Positions 18,547 through 27,062 of a DNA stretch of 64,000 nucleotides are shown here, piece after piece (the first letter of the stretch is position 1; each line of letters starts with the position of its first letter). Both the position numbers and the translations under genes were made by a program. Under the pieces are notes generated by a model. It made no database searches. It was not told the origin of the DNA and was given only the letters and a program-made list of their open reading frames with translations. The stretch covers positions 6,529,001 through 6,593,000 of the forward strand of contig NZ_CP151650.1 of the NCBI RefSeq assembly GCF_038397775.1. Direction: 5' to 3'. This stretch comes from Pseudomonas sp. RC10. GTDB lineage: Bacteria > Pseudomonadota > Gammaproteobacteria > Pseudomonadales > Pseudomonadaceae.

Positions 18547-18842
18547 CCCGCTGAAGGCACGATGCCCTGTGGATAACTCTGTTGACGAAAATCCCACGAA
18601 CACACAGAAAACCTGATTCTCAAACGATTTACACGATTGGTCATTTTTTGATCACGTGTTAAATTTTTGAAAAAACAGTAGCTTGCGAACGAATGAGAAG
18701 AGTTCCACAAAACGGCCTTTCGCCACGAGCTCGATGGACCGCTTGTGAATAACAGTAATCGCGACAGGTCATAAGCTGCGTAAAAAAACTTGAATTAGGG
18801 CTTTACTCGCCCGATCAAATCCCTATAATCAGCGCCCACAAC
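18547..18842. other. A/T-rich gap before tRNA-Thr, with one DnaA box
   Basis: No gene seen. TGTGGATAA at 18568-18576 is a perfect reverse-strand DnaA box (TTATCCACA). Upstream of the tRNA, TTTACT (18802-18807) and TATAAT (18824-18829) with a 16-base spacer form the likely tRNA-Thr promoter. Confidence 0.55.
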
Positions 18843-18918
<76 letters not shown>

Positions 18919-18926
18919 TACAAAAC

Positions 18927-18959
18927 AAAGGCTCGCAGAAATGCGGGCCTTTTGTTTTT
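18927..18959 (+). terminator. Terminator after tRNA-Thr
   Basis: AAAGGCTCGCA pairs with TGCGGGCCTTT (one T-G wobble) around GAAA, followed by TGTTTTTG. Confidence 0.8.
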
Positions 18960-19206
18960 GTCTCGCGCGTAATAACTAACGTACCAAGTCAGATCACCCG
19001 GCCAAGATTTAGCATGGCTGCTTCCTATAAAGGGTTACGTGATAGAAGATAGGCGGGAATGCGCCTTAGCATCGTGCCGTGAGAATTGGAACGGGATGCT
19101 GCACCCTGCCTGCCAATCAAATGCGAGACGGATTGTCTCGGGTCTGTACATCGTCGAGGTCGCAGTGCTTCCAGAGCCTAAATATTCTGGTGCCAAAGCC
19201 AGGCAA

Positions 19207-19857
19207 ATGTTCCGGTTTCGTGGACGGATAGGTCTCTGTTTCGTTGCCAGTCTTTCGTTCATCGCCGGTATGACGGACTCGATCAGTTTTATGGTCACTG
19301 GCGACTTTGTCTCATTCATGAGCGGCAATACGACACGCCTTGCGGCGTCGCTAAGCACGAGCAACTTTGTCTTGGCCCTCCACATCGCCCTGCTCGTAGC
19401 AACGTTCGTCGTAGGAAATGCCTTAGGGGTGATAGCTGCAACCTACAGTGGCCGCCGGTCGTGGCCCCTACTTTTTTGCATTGGACTGCTGCTCTGCGTT
19501 GGCGGATTTCTTGGGGAAAACACGATAGCGCCTATTTTGGCGGTATTTGCCATGGGGATGATTAACGCGGTCGTCGAGGAAGTGAATGGTTTGCCCATAG
19601 GGCTAACTTACGTCACCGGGGCATTATCACGGTTTGGACGAGGTCTGGGCCGTGCGATCTTAGGGCAACAGCGGATCGGATGGCGTGTGCAGCTTGTACC
19701 CTGGAGCGGCATGCTTGTTGGTGCAATTGCAGGCGGCACAATGGCGCACACACTTTCTTTCAAGGCCATGGTCATCAGCGGCGTTATCACTTTGGGGGTC
19801 GGCATCGCATCGGCAGCGATTCCACGAAGCTGGCAGTCTAAATACATGCCGAAGTGA
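19207..19857 (+). CDS. DUF1275 (YoaK-type) membrane protein
   Basis: About 216 residues with six hydrophobic segments and the GMTDSISFMVTGDFVSFMSGN motif typical of DUF1275 proteins, whose function is unknown. The frame is open from a GTG at 19039 (272 residues), but the N-terminal extension is polar and not family-like, so I prefer the ATG at 19207; the start is uncertain. It uses codons such as ATA more than its neighbours and follows a tRNA, so it may be acquired. Confidence 0.75.
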   Translation: MFRFRGRIGLCFVASLSFIAGMTDSISFMVTGDFVSFMSGNTTRLAASLSTSNFVLALHIALLVATFVVGNALGVIAATYSGRRSWPLLFCIGLLLCVGGFLGENTIAPILAVFAMGMINAVVEEVNGLPIGLTYVTGALSRFGRGLGRAILGQQRIGWRVQLVPWSGMLVGAIAGGTMAHTLSFKAMVISGVITLGVGIASAAIPRSWQSKYMPK

Positions 19858-20338
19858 GCCGCTTACAACGACCCACTCTCTCCACCGAAATAACCATCAG
19901 TCTAGACGCGTACTAACGCGCCATCTCCCGCCCATCTCGACAAGCAGCGAAGACGGGTCGCGCCTTCGCCACTCGTCCGATATCAACCTCAACCCAGAAC
20001 GCTCTGGAACCGAACCCTCCCCCCGCCACTCCAGTAATTAGCGGCTATGCTGCAACCTGACTGATCTGCCACACGTTTTATGGACTGCACCCACGCACAT
20101 GGCAGTGACGATCCCATTTCCAGCAATGGAAGCCGTTTTGACCGTCTCGGGGAATGTATTCGCTCCATAGCCTGAATTCGCTGGCGCAGGTGCGATTTTC
20201 GCAGGTGTGTTGGTGCGCACAGGCTTTTGTGAAGACATGTCAGTCGCCGCAACGACGGGGATGGCGATTCTCTACGGACGGGCAACTGCCTGTCGGCCGT
20301 TTCTCGAACAGTTCGATCACTGAAAAAAGGGACTTATC
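19858..20338. other. Gene-poor 480-base gap
   Basis: No gene is supported. A 66-codon frame on minus (20038-20238, starting MSSQKPVRTNTPAK) has fair codon use but no ribosome site and no family I recognise; it could be a remnant. Confidence 0.35.
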
Positions 20339-20701
20339 ATGAGCATTATCAGCAGCATTCTAGAAAAACTCGGGTTTGGGACGGCTAACGCCAGCACGCA
20401 GGCATCGCCAGATGCGCCGACCGCGCCCACGGCGGGGAGCGCGCCGCCCTCCTCCGGAACCCCCACACCCGAACAGCTCAAGGCCAAGCTTGAAGAGTTG
20501 AAAAATGCCAATTCCAAGGGCGCCGAGAAGCTGAACCCCGAGTCGTCTATCGTTGACTTGCTCAAGGCATTGGGGCTCGACAGCAGCAAGGAAAATCGGA
20601 AGAAGTTGGCCGAGGAGGTCGGGATTTCGTCCTATGACGGCTCGGCGGAGCAGAACATCGCGTTGCATAAAGCCGTGTTGAACAAGGCGACTCAGGGATA
20701 A
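20339..20701 (+). CDS. DUF3597 domain protein
   Basis: A 120-residue protein with a disordered Ala/Pro/Thr-rich segment (about residues 18-45) and a C-terminal helical domain carrying SIVDLLKALGLDSSKENRKK and QNIALHKAV, as in DUF3597 (LysM-domain-associated) proteins. AAAAAGGGAC precedes the ATG. No signal peptide. The function is unknown. Confidence 0.8.
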   Translation: MSIISSILEKLGFGTANASTQASPDAPTAPTAGSAPPSSGTPTPEQLKAKLEELKNANSKGAEKLNPESSIVDLLKALGLDSSKENRKKLAEEVGISSYDGSAEQNIALHKAVLNKATQG

Positions 20702-20736
20702 CGCCCGAACGACACGATGCGGCCTTATACCTGCAC

Positions 20737-20769
20737 AAAAAGCTGCGCCTGAAGTCAGGCGCAGCTTTC
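20737..20769 (-). terminator. Terminator of the minus-strand catabolic unit
   Basis: A perfect 14-base stem, AAAGCTGCGCCTGA/TCAGGCGCAGCTTT, with a 2-base centre. It is followed by five T on the minus strand, six bases after the MFS gene stop. Confidence 0.8.
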
Positions 20770-20774
20770 AGGTG

Positions 20775-22109
20775 TCAGTCGTGATTCTTATCCAACGTCC
20801 GCAACTTCTCGGGCAACCCCCACAACAACAAACCTGCCGCAATCACGCTGGTGACGCCGATCACGTACAGCGCTGGCGTGGTGCTGCCTGTCATGTCCTT
20901 GATGCTGCCGACCATGATCGGGCTGACGATGCCGCCGAACTGGCCGAGGGTGTTGATCAGCGCGATGCCGCCTGCCGCGCCTGCGCCTGCACCGGCCAGC
21001 AGTTTCGGTGGCAGGGTCCAGAATGCCGGGATGGAGGCAACGATGCCGCCACCGAGCATGGCCAGGGAGAGGATCAGCATGCTGGTGTGCTGAGCGAAAA
21101 TCCCTGCGCTGAAGAAGCCGATGGCACCCAACACGACCAGACCGCAGACAAATTTGCGACGTTCGCCGCTGGCGTCTGACAGGCGACCGATCACGACCAT
21201 GCTGATCGCGCCACAAATATAAGGAATGGCAGTGAGCAGGCCGATCACGACGGGGCTTTCGACACCTGCGCTGCGAATCAGCTGAGGCGCCCAGAAATTG
21301 AGGCCGTAGGATGCCACTTGGATCAGGAAGTAGATCAGACCGAGCATCAGGAAACCCGGCATTTTCAGGGCGGTCAGCAACGAGCCATGTTTGTTGGGCT
21401 CATGCTGGGCGATGCGGCTGGAAAGATAGGTTTTTTCGGCGTCGGTCAGCCAATGGGCGTCTGAAACGCGGTCCTTGAGGATCTTGAGCACAGCGATACC
21501 AAGTGCAATGCAAGGCAGTCCGCCGAGCAGGAACAGCCAGTGCCAGCCGCGCATCTGCATGACCCCGTCCATGTGACCCAATACCAGACCGGAGATCGGC
21601 GCACCGAGCAGACCGGCGAAGGCCGAGGCGAGAAACAGGATCGATGTGATGCGCCCACGGTAGGTCTGTGGGAACCACAGCGTCAGATAAAACAGTACGC
21701 CGGGTGCGAAACCGGCTTCCATGGCGCCGATGATGAAGCGCAGCACGTAGAACTGCCATTCAGCGTTGACGAACACCATCAGCGCGGTCGCGATGCCCCA
21801 GGAAATCATGATCCGGGCAATCCAGCGGCGGGCGCCAACCTTGTAGAGCATGATGTTGCTCGGCACCTCGAACAGCACGTAACCGATGACGAACAGGCTC
21901 GCGCCGAGGCCGTACGCGGTGTCGCTCAGGCTCAGGTCGGTTTGCAGCTGAAACTTGGCGAAGCTGATGTTGATGCGGTCAAAGAACGCGAACAGGTAGC
22001 AGACCATGATCAACGGCATCAGCCGCCACGCGACTTTGCGGATCAACGCTTTTTCGGCGTTCACAACGTCCACGACGCTGCTATTGGGGTTTAGAACGGA
22101 GATAGTCAT
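20775..22109 (-). CDS. MFS carrier, anion:cation symporter type
   Basis: A 444-residue, 12-helix carrier of the ACS family (tartrate/phthalate/hexuronate-type). It has FAFFDRINISFAKFQ in helix 1, the loop motif WFPQTYRGRI and RLSDASGERRK. It likely imports an organic acid for the two enzymes encoded next to it. The start MTISVLNPNSS is chosen because it carries a GGAG-type ribosome site; the open frame further upstream is not transporter-like. Confidence 0.88.
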   Translation of the reverse strand: MTISVLNPNSSVVDVVNAEKALIRKVAWRLMPLIMVCYLFAFFDRINISFAKFQLQTDLSLSDTAYGLGASLFVIGYVLFEVPSNIMLYKVGARRWIARIMISWGIATALMVFVNAEWQFYVLRFIIGAMEAGFAPGVLFYLTLWFPQTYRGRITSILFLASAFAGLLGAPISGLVLGHMDGVMQMRGWHWLFLLGGLPCIALGIAVLKILKDRVSDAHWLTDAEKTYLSSRIAQHEPNKHGSLLTALKMPGFLMLGLIYFLIQVASYGLNFWAPQLIRSAGVESPVVIGLLTAIPYICGAISMVVIGRLSDASGERRKFVCGLVVLGAIGFFSAGIFAQHTSMLILSLAMLGGGIVASIPAFWTLPPKLLAGAGAGAAGGIALINTLGQFGGIVSPIMVGSIKDMTGSTTPALYVIGVTSVIAAGLLLWGLPEKLRTLDKNHD

Positions 22110-22233
22110 TGCGGTCACTCCAGTTGGACTTCCCAAAGGGAGCCCTATTGTTTTTGTTGTCTGGACGAATGCGCGGCGAGGCGTATTCGTTCGTATTCGG
22201 TAAAGCGTTTGGCTACAGATGTCTCGCGATAAA

Positions 22234-23172
22234 TCAGCCCGGCAAATTTTCAGGCGCGGGATGCAAATCACAGTTACGCCCTGCCTTGGCAACTTGCCCC
22301 GGCATTTCATGCCCGAGCAGCGCAGGCAGGCCGCGCGAGAGTTTCAGGAGATGCGGCAGGTCGACACCGGTCTCGATCCCCATTTCTTCGCACATGTTCA
22401 CAAGGTCTTCAGTGCAGATATTTCCTGATGCGCCAGGCGCGAACGGGCAACCGCCCAAGCCACCCAACGACGCATCAAAACGGCGAGCGCCTGCCTCGTA
22501 GGCCGCGAGGACATTGCTGAGCCCCAGCCCACGGGTGTTATGGAAGTGCAGGGTCAGCGCCGACGCCGGTATGCGCGTCAGCACGCGTTGCACCAGCCGA
22601 TGCACCTGACGCGGGTTGGCCATGCCGGTCGTGTCCGCCAGCGAAATGCCCTGCATGCCCAGTTCCAGGTAGGCATCGACGATCTGCAGCACGCGGTCTT
22701 CGTCGATCTTGCCCTCGAATGGACAACCGAACGTCGTGGCGATAGAACCGTTGAGACTCACGGGATGGCCAGCGGCGAAGGAAACGACGTCGCCAAACGC
22801 ACTGAGCGACTGCTCGCAGCGCATGCGCATGTTCGCCAGGTTGTGGGTCTGGCTGGCGGACATCACCAGATTCAGCTCGTTGGCACCTGCGTCTATCGCA
22901 CGCTGCGCGCCCTTGAGGTTGGGGATCAGCGCCACGTAAATCACGCCCGGGTGGCGCAAGATTCCACGAAACACCTCGTCGCCATCCCGCAGCGCGGGAA
23001 TGGCCTTGGGCGAAACAAAAGAGCCGGCCTCGATGCGGCTGAAACCGGCCAGAGAAAGCTGATCAATGAGCTCGATTTTGTCGGGTGTTTCGACCCAAGT
23101 GGGCTCGATTTGCAAACCATCGCGCGGCGATACTTCCTGGACGATCAAACGCTCGGAAAAGTCGGTGATCAT
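22234..23172 (-). CDS. Hydroxymethylglutaryl-CoA lyase family enzyme
   Basis: A 312-residue TIM-barrel lyase that cleaves 3-hydroxyacyl-CoA thioesters with release of acetyl-CoA. VSPRDGLQ with catalytic R17 and D18, the metal-binding HFH motif and the active-site signature GGLGGCPFAPGASGN are all present. The substrate could be HMG-CoA, citramalyl-CoA or a relative. Its start overlaps the CoA-transferase stop (4 bases), so the two are coupled. Confidence 0.9.
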   Translation of the reverse strand: MITDFSERLIVQEVSPRDGLQIEPTWVETPDKIELIDQLSLAGFSRIEAGSFVSPKAIPALRDGDEVFRGILRHPGVIYVALIPNLKGAQRAIDAGANELNLVMSASQTHNLANMRMRCEQSLSAFGDVVSFAAGHPVSLNGSIATTFGCPFEGKIDEDRVLQIVDAYLELGMQGISLADTTGMANPRQVHRLVQRVLTRIPASALTLHFHNTRGLGLSNVLAAYEAGARRFDASLGGLGGCPFAPGASGNICTEDLVNMCEEMGIETGVDLPHLLKLSRGLPALLGHEMPGQVAKAGRNCDLHPAPENLPG

Positions 23173-24362
23173 TGCACCACCCCCTCTGTTTTGAGTTGTG
23201 CGATATCGGCAGCGGTCAGGCCCAGATCGCTCAGAACGCTGTCAGTGTGTTGACCCAAGGCAGGCCCTTGCCAGTTCACCGAACCCGGTGTTTCGGAGAG
23301 TTTGGGCACGATGCCGGGCATTTTCACGTGGGCGCCGCCGGGCAGTTGCGCGTCGAGGATCATCTCGCGCGCCTGATAGTGAGGGTCGGCCACAATGTCA
23401 GCGACGTTATAGATCCGGCCGGCGGGCACTTCCGCCTGTTCAAGCGCCTCAAGAACGTCGTCGATAGGCAAGCTGGACGACCAGGCGCTGATCACCGCAT
23501 CGAGCATCTCGCTTTGCGCGGCGCGACCATCGTTCTGCGCAAGCTCAGGGGCTTCGGCCAGATCAGGACGGCCAATGGTGTGCATCAAGCGCTTGAAAAT
23601 CGGATCGCTGTTGCCGGCGATGACGACAAATGCGCCATCAGCGGTCGGATAGGTGTTGGAGGGTGCGATGCCGGGCAGTGCACCGCCAGTGCGCTCACGA
23701 ACATGGCCAAGCATGTCGTATTCCGGCACCAGGCTTTCCATGAGGTTGAACACGCTTTCGACCAGCGAGACATCGACGATCTGGCCATCGCCTTGCCCGG
23801 TTTTCACGCGCAGCAACGACATCAGCGCGCCCATCACAGCGTGCATCGAAGCCAGTGAATCACCGAGGCTGACGCCCACTCGCGCCGGAGGCGAACCGGG
23901 GGTGCCGGTGGTGTAACGAATGCCGCCCATGGCCTCGCCGATGGCACCAAAGCCCGGACGATCACGATAAGGACCGGATTGGCCGTAGCCCGAGATACGC
24001 ACCAGCGTCAGCTTGGGGTTCAAGGCGTGTAGGACATCCCAGCCAAGACCGAGTTTTTCCAGCGCGCCGGGGCGCAAGTTTTCGATCAACACGTCGGCGC
24101 TTTCGGCCAGACGCTTGACGATCTCGATGCCTTCGGGGGATTTGAGGTTCAGCGACAAGGATTTTTTGTTCCGAGACTGGAGATACCACCACAGCGAGGT
24201 GCCCTCGTGCAGCTTTCGCCATTTACGAAGCGGGTCACCCTGTCCCATGGATTCGATCTTGATCACCTCAGCGCCGAACTCGCCCATCAAGCGTGCGGCG
24301 AAGGGCGCTGCGATCAGTGTGCCGATTTCAATTACGCGCACACCGTTCAGGGGGCCTGTCAT
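23169..24362 (-). CDS. CaiB/BaiF class III CoA-transferase
   Basis: A 397-residue family III CoA-transferase. The catalytic Asp is D168 in GVSLGDSLASMHAVMGAL, with the N-terminal GVRVIEIGTLIAAPFAARLMGEFGAEVIKIE-type start and the RNKKSLSLNLK motif. It is expected to activate an organic acid using a CoA donor before cleavage by the neighbouring lyase. Confidence 0.92.
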   Translation of the reverse strand: MTGPLNGVRVIEIGTLIAAPFAARLMGEFGAEVIKIESMGQGDPLRKWRKLHEGTSLWWYLQSRNKKSLSLNLKSPEGIEIVKRLAESADVLIENLRPGALEKLGLGWDVLHALNPKLTLVRISGYGQSGPYRDRPGFGAIGEAMGGIRYTTGTPGSPPARVGVSLGDSLASMHAVMGALMSLLRVKTGQGDGQIVDVSLVESVFNLMESLVPEYDMLGHVRERTGGALPGIAPSNTYPTADGAFVVIAGNSDPIFKRLMHTIGRPDLAEAPELAQNDGRAAQSEMLDAVISAWSSSLPIDDVLEALEQAEVPAGRIYNVADIVADPHYQAREMILDAQLPGGAHVKMPGIVPKLSETPGSVNWQGPALGQHTDSVLSDLGLTAADIAQLKTEGVVQ

Positions 24363-24466
24363 AGCGGATACCTCAGTGTTTCTTGGAATTTGTAACCAAG
24401 ACTAGAGGACCGGGGTTTGGCAAATCCAACCGTATGTTGGCAAGCATCGTTCGCGAAACGCGAACG

Positions 24467-25378
24467 CTAGCGACGGTGCTGCTGAAGGTGATCGAACAGC
24501 AAGAGGCTGACCGGGGACAAGGCGGCCTTGTCGCGCACCACCAGAATCAACGTGCGCTTGGCCCACGCATCGCTCAAGCCTACGGCTGTCAGGCCTAATG
24601 GTGTGCCCAGTAAATCAAATGCCTTACGCGGCAGGACGCCGATCCCCATGTTCGCCTGCACCATTCGGCACATGGCGTCGAAGCCCGGAACATGAATACG
24701 CACGCGTAGAGGTTTGCCATGAGAGCGCGCTGCCGTATGGGTGCGCATGTTGATGGAGCTGGCGGCGTGCAGGCCGATGTGATCACTGCCCAGTGTGTCT
24801 TCGAAAGCGACGTGATCCCGTTGAGCCAGCGCGTGGTCGGAGCGCATGACCACGACCAACTCGTCGCGCCTGTACGGCACGCTGTAGAGGCCCTGCACAT
24901 CGGTGTCTTCTGAACAGATGCCGATGTCGGCAACGCCGTCTATCAAGCCTTGAACCACGCCGGTGCTGGGCCGCTCTTCCAGATCGACCTTGACCAACTC
25001 ATGGCTGATGGTGAAGTCGTGCAGGTCTTCCGGAAGAAACTGAATGATCGCCGAAAGGTTAGCCAGCATGCGTACATAGCCGCGCATGCCTTGCAGGTGC
25101 TCGTCGAGTTCAAGACCCATTTTTTCGAGGTCGAACAGCATGCGTCGCGCGTGGTGCAACAGGGTTTCACCTGCGGCGGTCAGCACCATGCCTTTGGCGT
25201 TGCGCACGAACAGCCCAATGCCCAAGACCTCTTCAAGCTCCATCAATCGCTTGCTGGCGGCCGATACAGCAATGGCCTCGCGCGCCGCTGCACGGGTCAG
25301 CGTGCCTTCTTCATGCACGGCAACGAACAGCTTGAGGGTGATCAGATCAAGGCGACGAATGAGATTTTTGTGAAGCAT
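24467..25378 (-). CDS. LysR family regulator of the catabolic unit
   Basis: A 303-residue LysR regulator. The N-terminal winged helix (LITLKLFVAVHEEGTLTRAA) is followed by an effector-binding domain. It is encoded 104 bases upstream of the CoA-transferase on the same strand, so it likely controls CoA-transferase-lyase-MFS in response to their substrate. The start at 25378 (MLHKNLIRRLDL) is preferred to the longer frame at 25411. Confidence 0.88.
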   Translation of the reverse strand: MLHKNLIRRLDLITLKLFVAVHEEGTLTRAAAREAIAVSAASKRLMELEEVLGIGLFVRNAKGMVLTAAGETLLHHARRMLFDLEKMGLELDEHLQGMRGYVRMLANLSAIIQFLPEDLHDFTISHELVKVDLEERPSTGVVQGLIDGVADIGICSEDTDVQGLYSVPYRRDELVVVMRSDHALAQRDHVAFEDTLGSDHIGLHAASSINMRTHTAARSHGKPLRVRIHVPGFDAMCRMVQANMGIGVLPRKAFDLLGTPLGLTAVGLSDAWAKRTLILVVRDKAALSPVSLLLFDHLQQHRR

Positions 25379-25524
25379 GAGCAGGTCTCGGCCACGGGGC
25401 CTGCTCAGCATATACGTAAAACGACGGCTGGCTATCAGCGCACCAGAACAGGAATTCGAAAGACAACAGATGGGGGATGTGGATCAATATCGTCTTCTAA
25501 ACATCTGCAAACTGATTGAATATT

Positions 25525-25848
25525 TCAGATGTTCGGGAATTTGGTTTGTCCGTGTAATTCGACGGCCAATGTCAGAATCTGTTTTTTTCCGGGCGAATCG
25601 AGGCGATAAAAGAGGAGCAGCATTCTGGCCTCTTCATCATCAACGCTATAAAAATAGGCGGGCGGAACATCCAGAGCGGCGGCGATTTGAATGATGGTCA
25701 ATGAATTGGGCGTGTGTTTATTGTTTTCGTATTGATTCATCCGCGCACTGGCGGAGGCGGGATCGATCCCTGATTCAATGCCCAAACGCTCCTGGGACAG
25801 CCCGGCAGCCGTTCGGGCTTCCTTCAATCGTTTGCTAAAAATGCTCAT
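25525..25848 (-). CDS. Xre-family HTH repressor
   Basis: A 107-residue cytosolic regulator. Helix-turn-helix spans about residues 6-65 (FSKRLKEARTAAGLSQERLG, then ARMNQYENNKHTPN), with a short helical tail that may dimerise. It is transcribed divergently from the gene at 26026. The gap holds two CTAAG-N5-CTTAG palindromes, the expected kind of operator for autoregulation. Confidence 0.88.
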   Translation of the reverse strand: MSIFSKRLKEARTAAGLSQERLGIESGIDPASASARMNQYENNKHTPNSLTIIQIAAALDVPPAYFYSVDDEEARMLLLFYRLDSPGKKQILTLAVELHGQTKFPNI

Positions 25849-25866
25849 TTATTAGCCGCTAAAAGG

Positions 25867-25881
25867 CTAAGAGATTCTTAG
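25867..25881. promoter_or_regulatory. Operator 1, CTAAG-N5-CTTAG
   Basis: An inverted repeat centred at 25874, 19 bases before the xre start codon. A further TTAGCC/GGCTAA repeat (25852-25857, 25865-25870) overlaps it toward xre. Likely site of Xre autoregulation. Confidence 0.6.
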
Positions 25882-25888
25882 AATCAGG

Positions 25889-25917
25889 TTGACCGCGTAC
25901 TAAGACATACTTAGGAT
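25889..25917 (+). promoter_or_regulatory. Promoter toward 26026 with operator 2 in its spacer
   Basis: TTGACC (25889-25894) and TAGGAT (25912-25917) are 17 bases apart. CTAAG-ACATA-CTTAG at 25900-25914 lies between and over the -10, so binding there would block polymerase. Its centre is 33 bases (about three helical turns) from operator 1. Confidence 0.6.
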
Positions 25918-26025
25918 TTGAAATTATCTGTAGGGCCTTTTTTGTAGATCATGAAATTTGGCGAGCAACAACTGCCCGCTTCAGACAAATGCCACACTTC
26001 CCTCCACACTCAGAGAGCGTCGCCC

Positions 26026-26334
26026 ATGAATATCGAAGCACGCCTCTGCTCACTTGAGCTTTTGCTTGAAAATAGCGTCCAGGGTAAGGCCCCAATACCT
26101 GCGGCCCGCGTACTGGAATGGTTGACTGAGTTGAAAGATGTAAAGAGCCATGTGGGCGCCGTCAGCGCGGCGATGCAGCAGGTCGCGAACGTTAATATGG
26201 CGCTGGAGCTGACGACTCGCCTGCTTGAGGCGGCTCACACCGAAAAGTTCGATGCGGATCAGATCTGGTGCTTGATCGATCCGTTACGCGAAAAGCTGGA
26301 TAGCGCCGTAGAGGAGATGAGACTGTCTCTGTGA
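26026..26334 (+). CDS. Small helical protein divergent from xre
   Basis: A 102-residue protein (MNIEARLCSLELLLENSVQG) that is almost entirely predicted helix and not secreted. I do not recognise the family. Its promoter appears controlled by the Xre operators, so it is the prime candidate target of that repressor. Confidence 0.7.
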   Translation: MNIEARLCSLELLLENSVQGKAPIPAARVLEWLTELKDVKSHVGAVSAAMQQVANVNMALELTTRLLEAAHTEKFDADQIWCLIDPLREKLDSAVEEMRLSL

Positions 26335-26611
26335 TAGCACGATTGGGCTGAGGGATGTCGAATCATTGTCCTGCAGCCCCTGATTCTGCCAGACGGTCTC
26401 CCGAAACTGACTCAAAACCCTCGTCGCCCCCACCATTCGTCGTCAACGCTGACCAACAAGCCTCGCACACCCGAGCCTCTGCGGCAGCGATCTCACGCGC
26501 CCCCTCCCCGATCACGCGCCCATCTAGTAACGTATAGGCATTCCGACTGGCCCGCGCCTTCGCCCACAGCGACAGCGAGCCGTCACCCGAAACACGAGAG
26601 AAGGCCCAACC
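26335..26611. other. Gap between two small accessory genes
   Basis: No supported gene. A minus-strand frame (26363-26617) has coding-like third positions but lacks a ribosome site, and its start would overlap that of the plus-strand gene. It may be a decayed gene. Confidence 0.35.
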
Positions 26612-26932
26612 GTGCACAATGTTCGATTGATCAAATACGTCTGGACCCATCAGACCCCCGAAATTTCTTCTGAATGGTCGAAGCTTCTGTATGAGGTCGA
26701 GTTGCCGTTCGTGCCCTTCCATGGCCTGAACATTCAGCTGCCCGATCAACGCGCCTGGCGTATCCGGGACGTTGAGTGGAATGTTGAAGAACAGACCTTC
26801 CGCTGTCACATCGAAGATCAGTTCATGAACCTGCTGGACGTCGACGATTCCTACGAGGACTGGATCGACATGCTGCTCGAGTGCGGCTGGGAGCTGAGCG
26901 GCCGTTACACCAACGAGCACAACAAGACGTGA
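26612..26932 (+). CDS. Hypothetical protein, 106 residues
   Basis: Acidic, tryptophan-rich cytosolic protein with pattern WSKLLYEVELPF, WRIRDVEWNVEEQTFRCHIED and SYEDWIDMLLECGW. GTG start at 26612 with AGAAGG nine bases upstream. I do not recognise it. Confidence 0.65.
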   Translation: MHNVRLIKYVWTHQTPEISSEWSKLLYEVELPFVPFHGLNIQLPDQRAWRIRDVEWNVEEQTFRCHIEDQFMNLLDVDDSYEDWIDMLLECGWELSGRYTNEHNKT

Positions 26933-27062
26933 ACGCGTGAGGTTCCTGCGGCCTGAATGTTGTACCTTTCCAGCAAAATCATGAGCGGCGACACGACCGA
27001 CTTGTGAGCCAGGCAAGAGGCCTGCCCTGACAGGCCCTGTATTTACCTTGAGCGCTGCTGCC

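Noticed and set aside
20038..20238. 66-codon minus-strand frame MSSQKPVRTNTPAK...
   Set aside because: No ribosome site, no family, ends without a terminator; left as a possible remnant.
26363..26617. 84-codon minus-strand frame with coding-like third positions
   Set aside because: No ribosome site, and its GTG start would overlap the GTG start of the plus-strand gene at 26612. Possibly a remnant, not supported as a gene.
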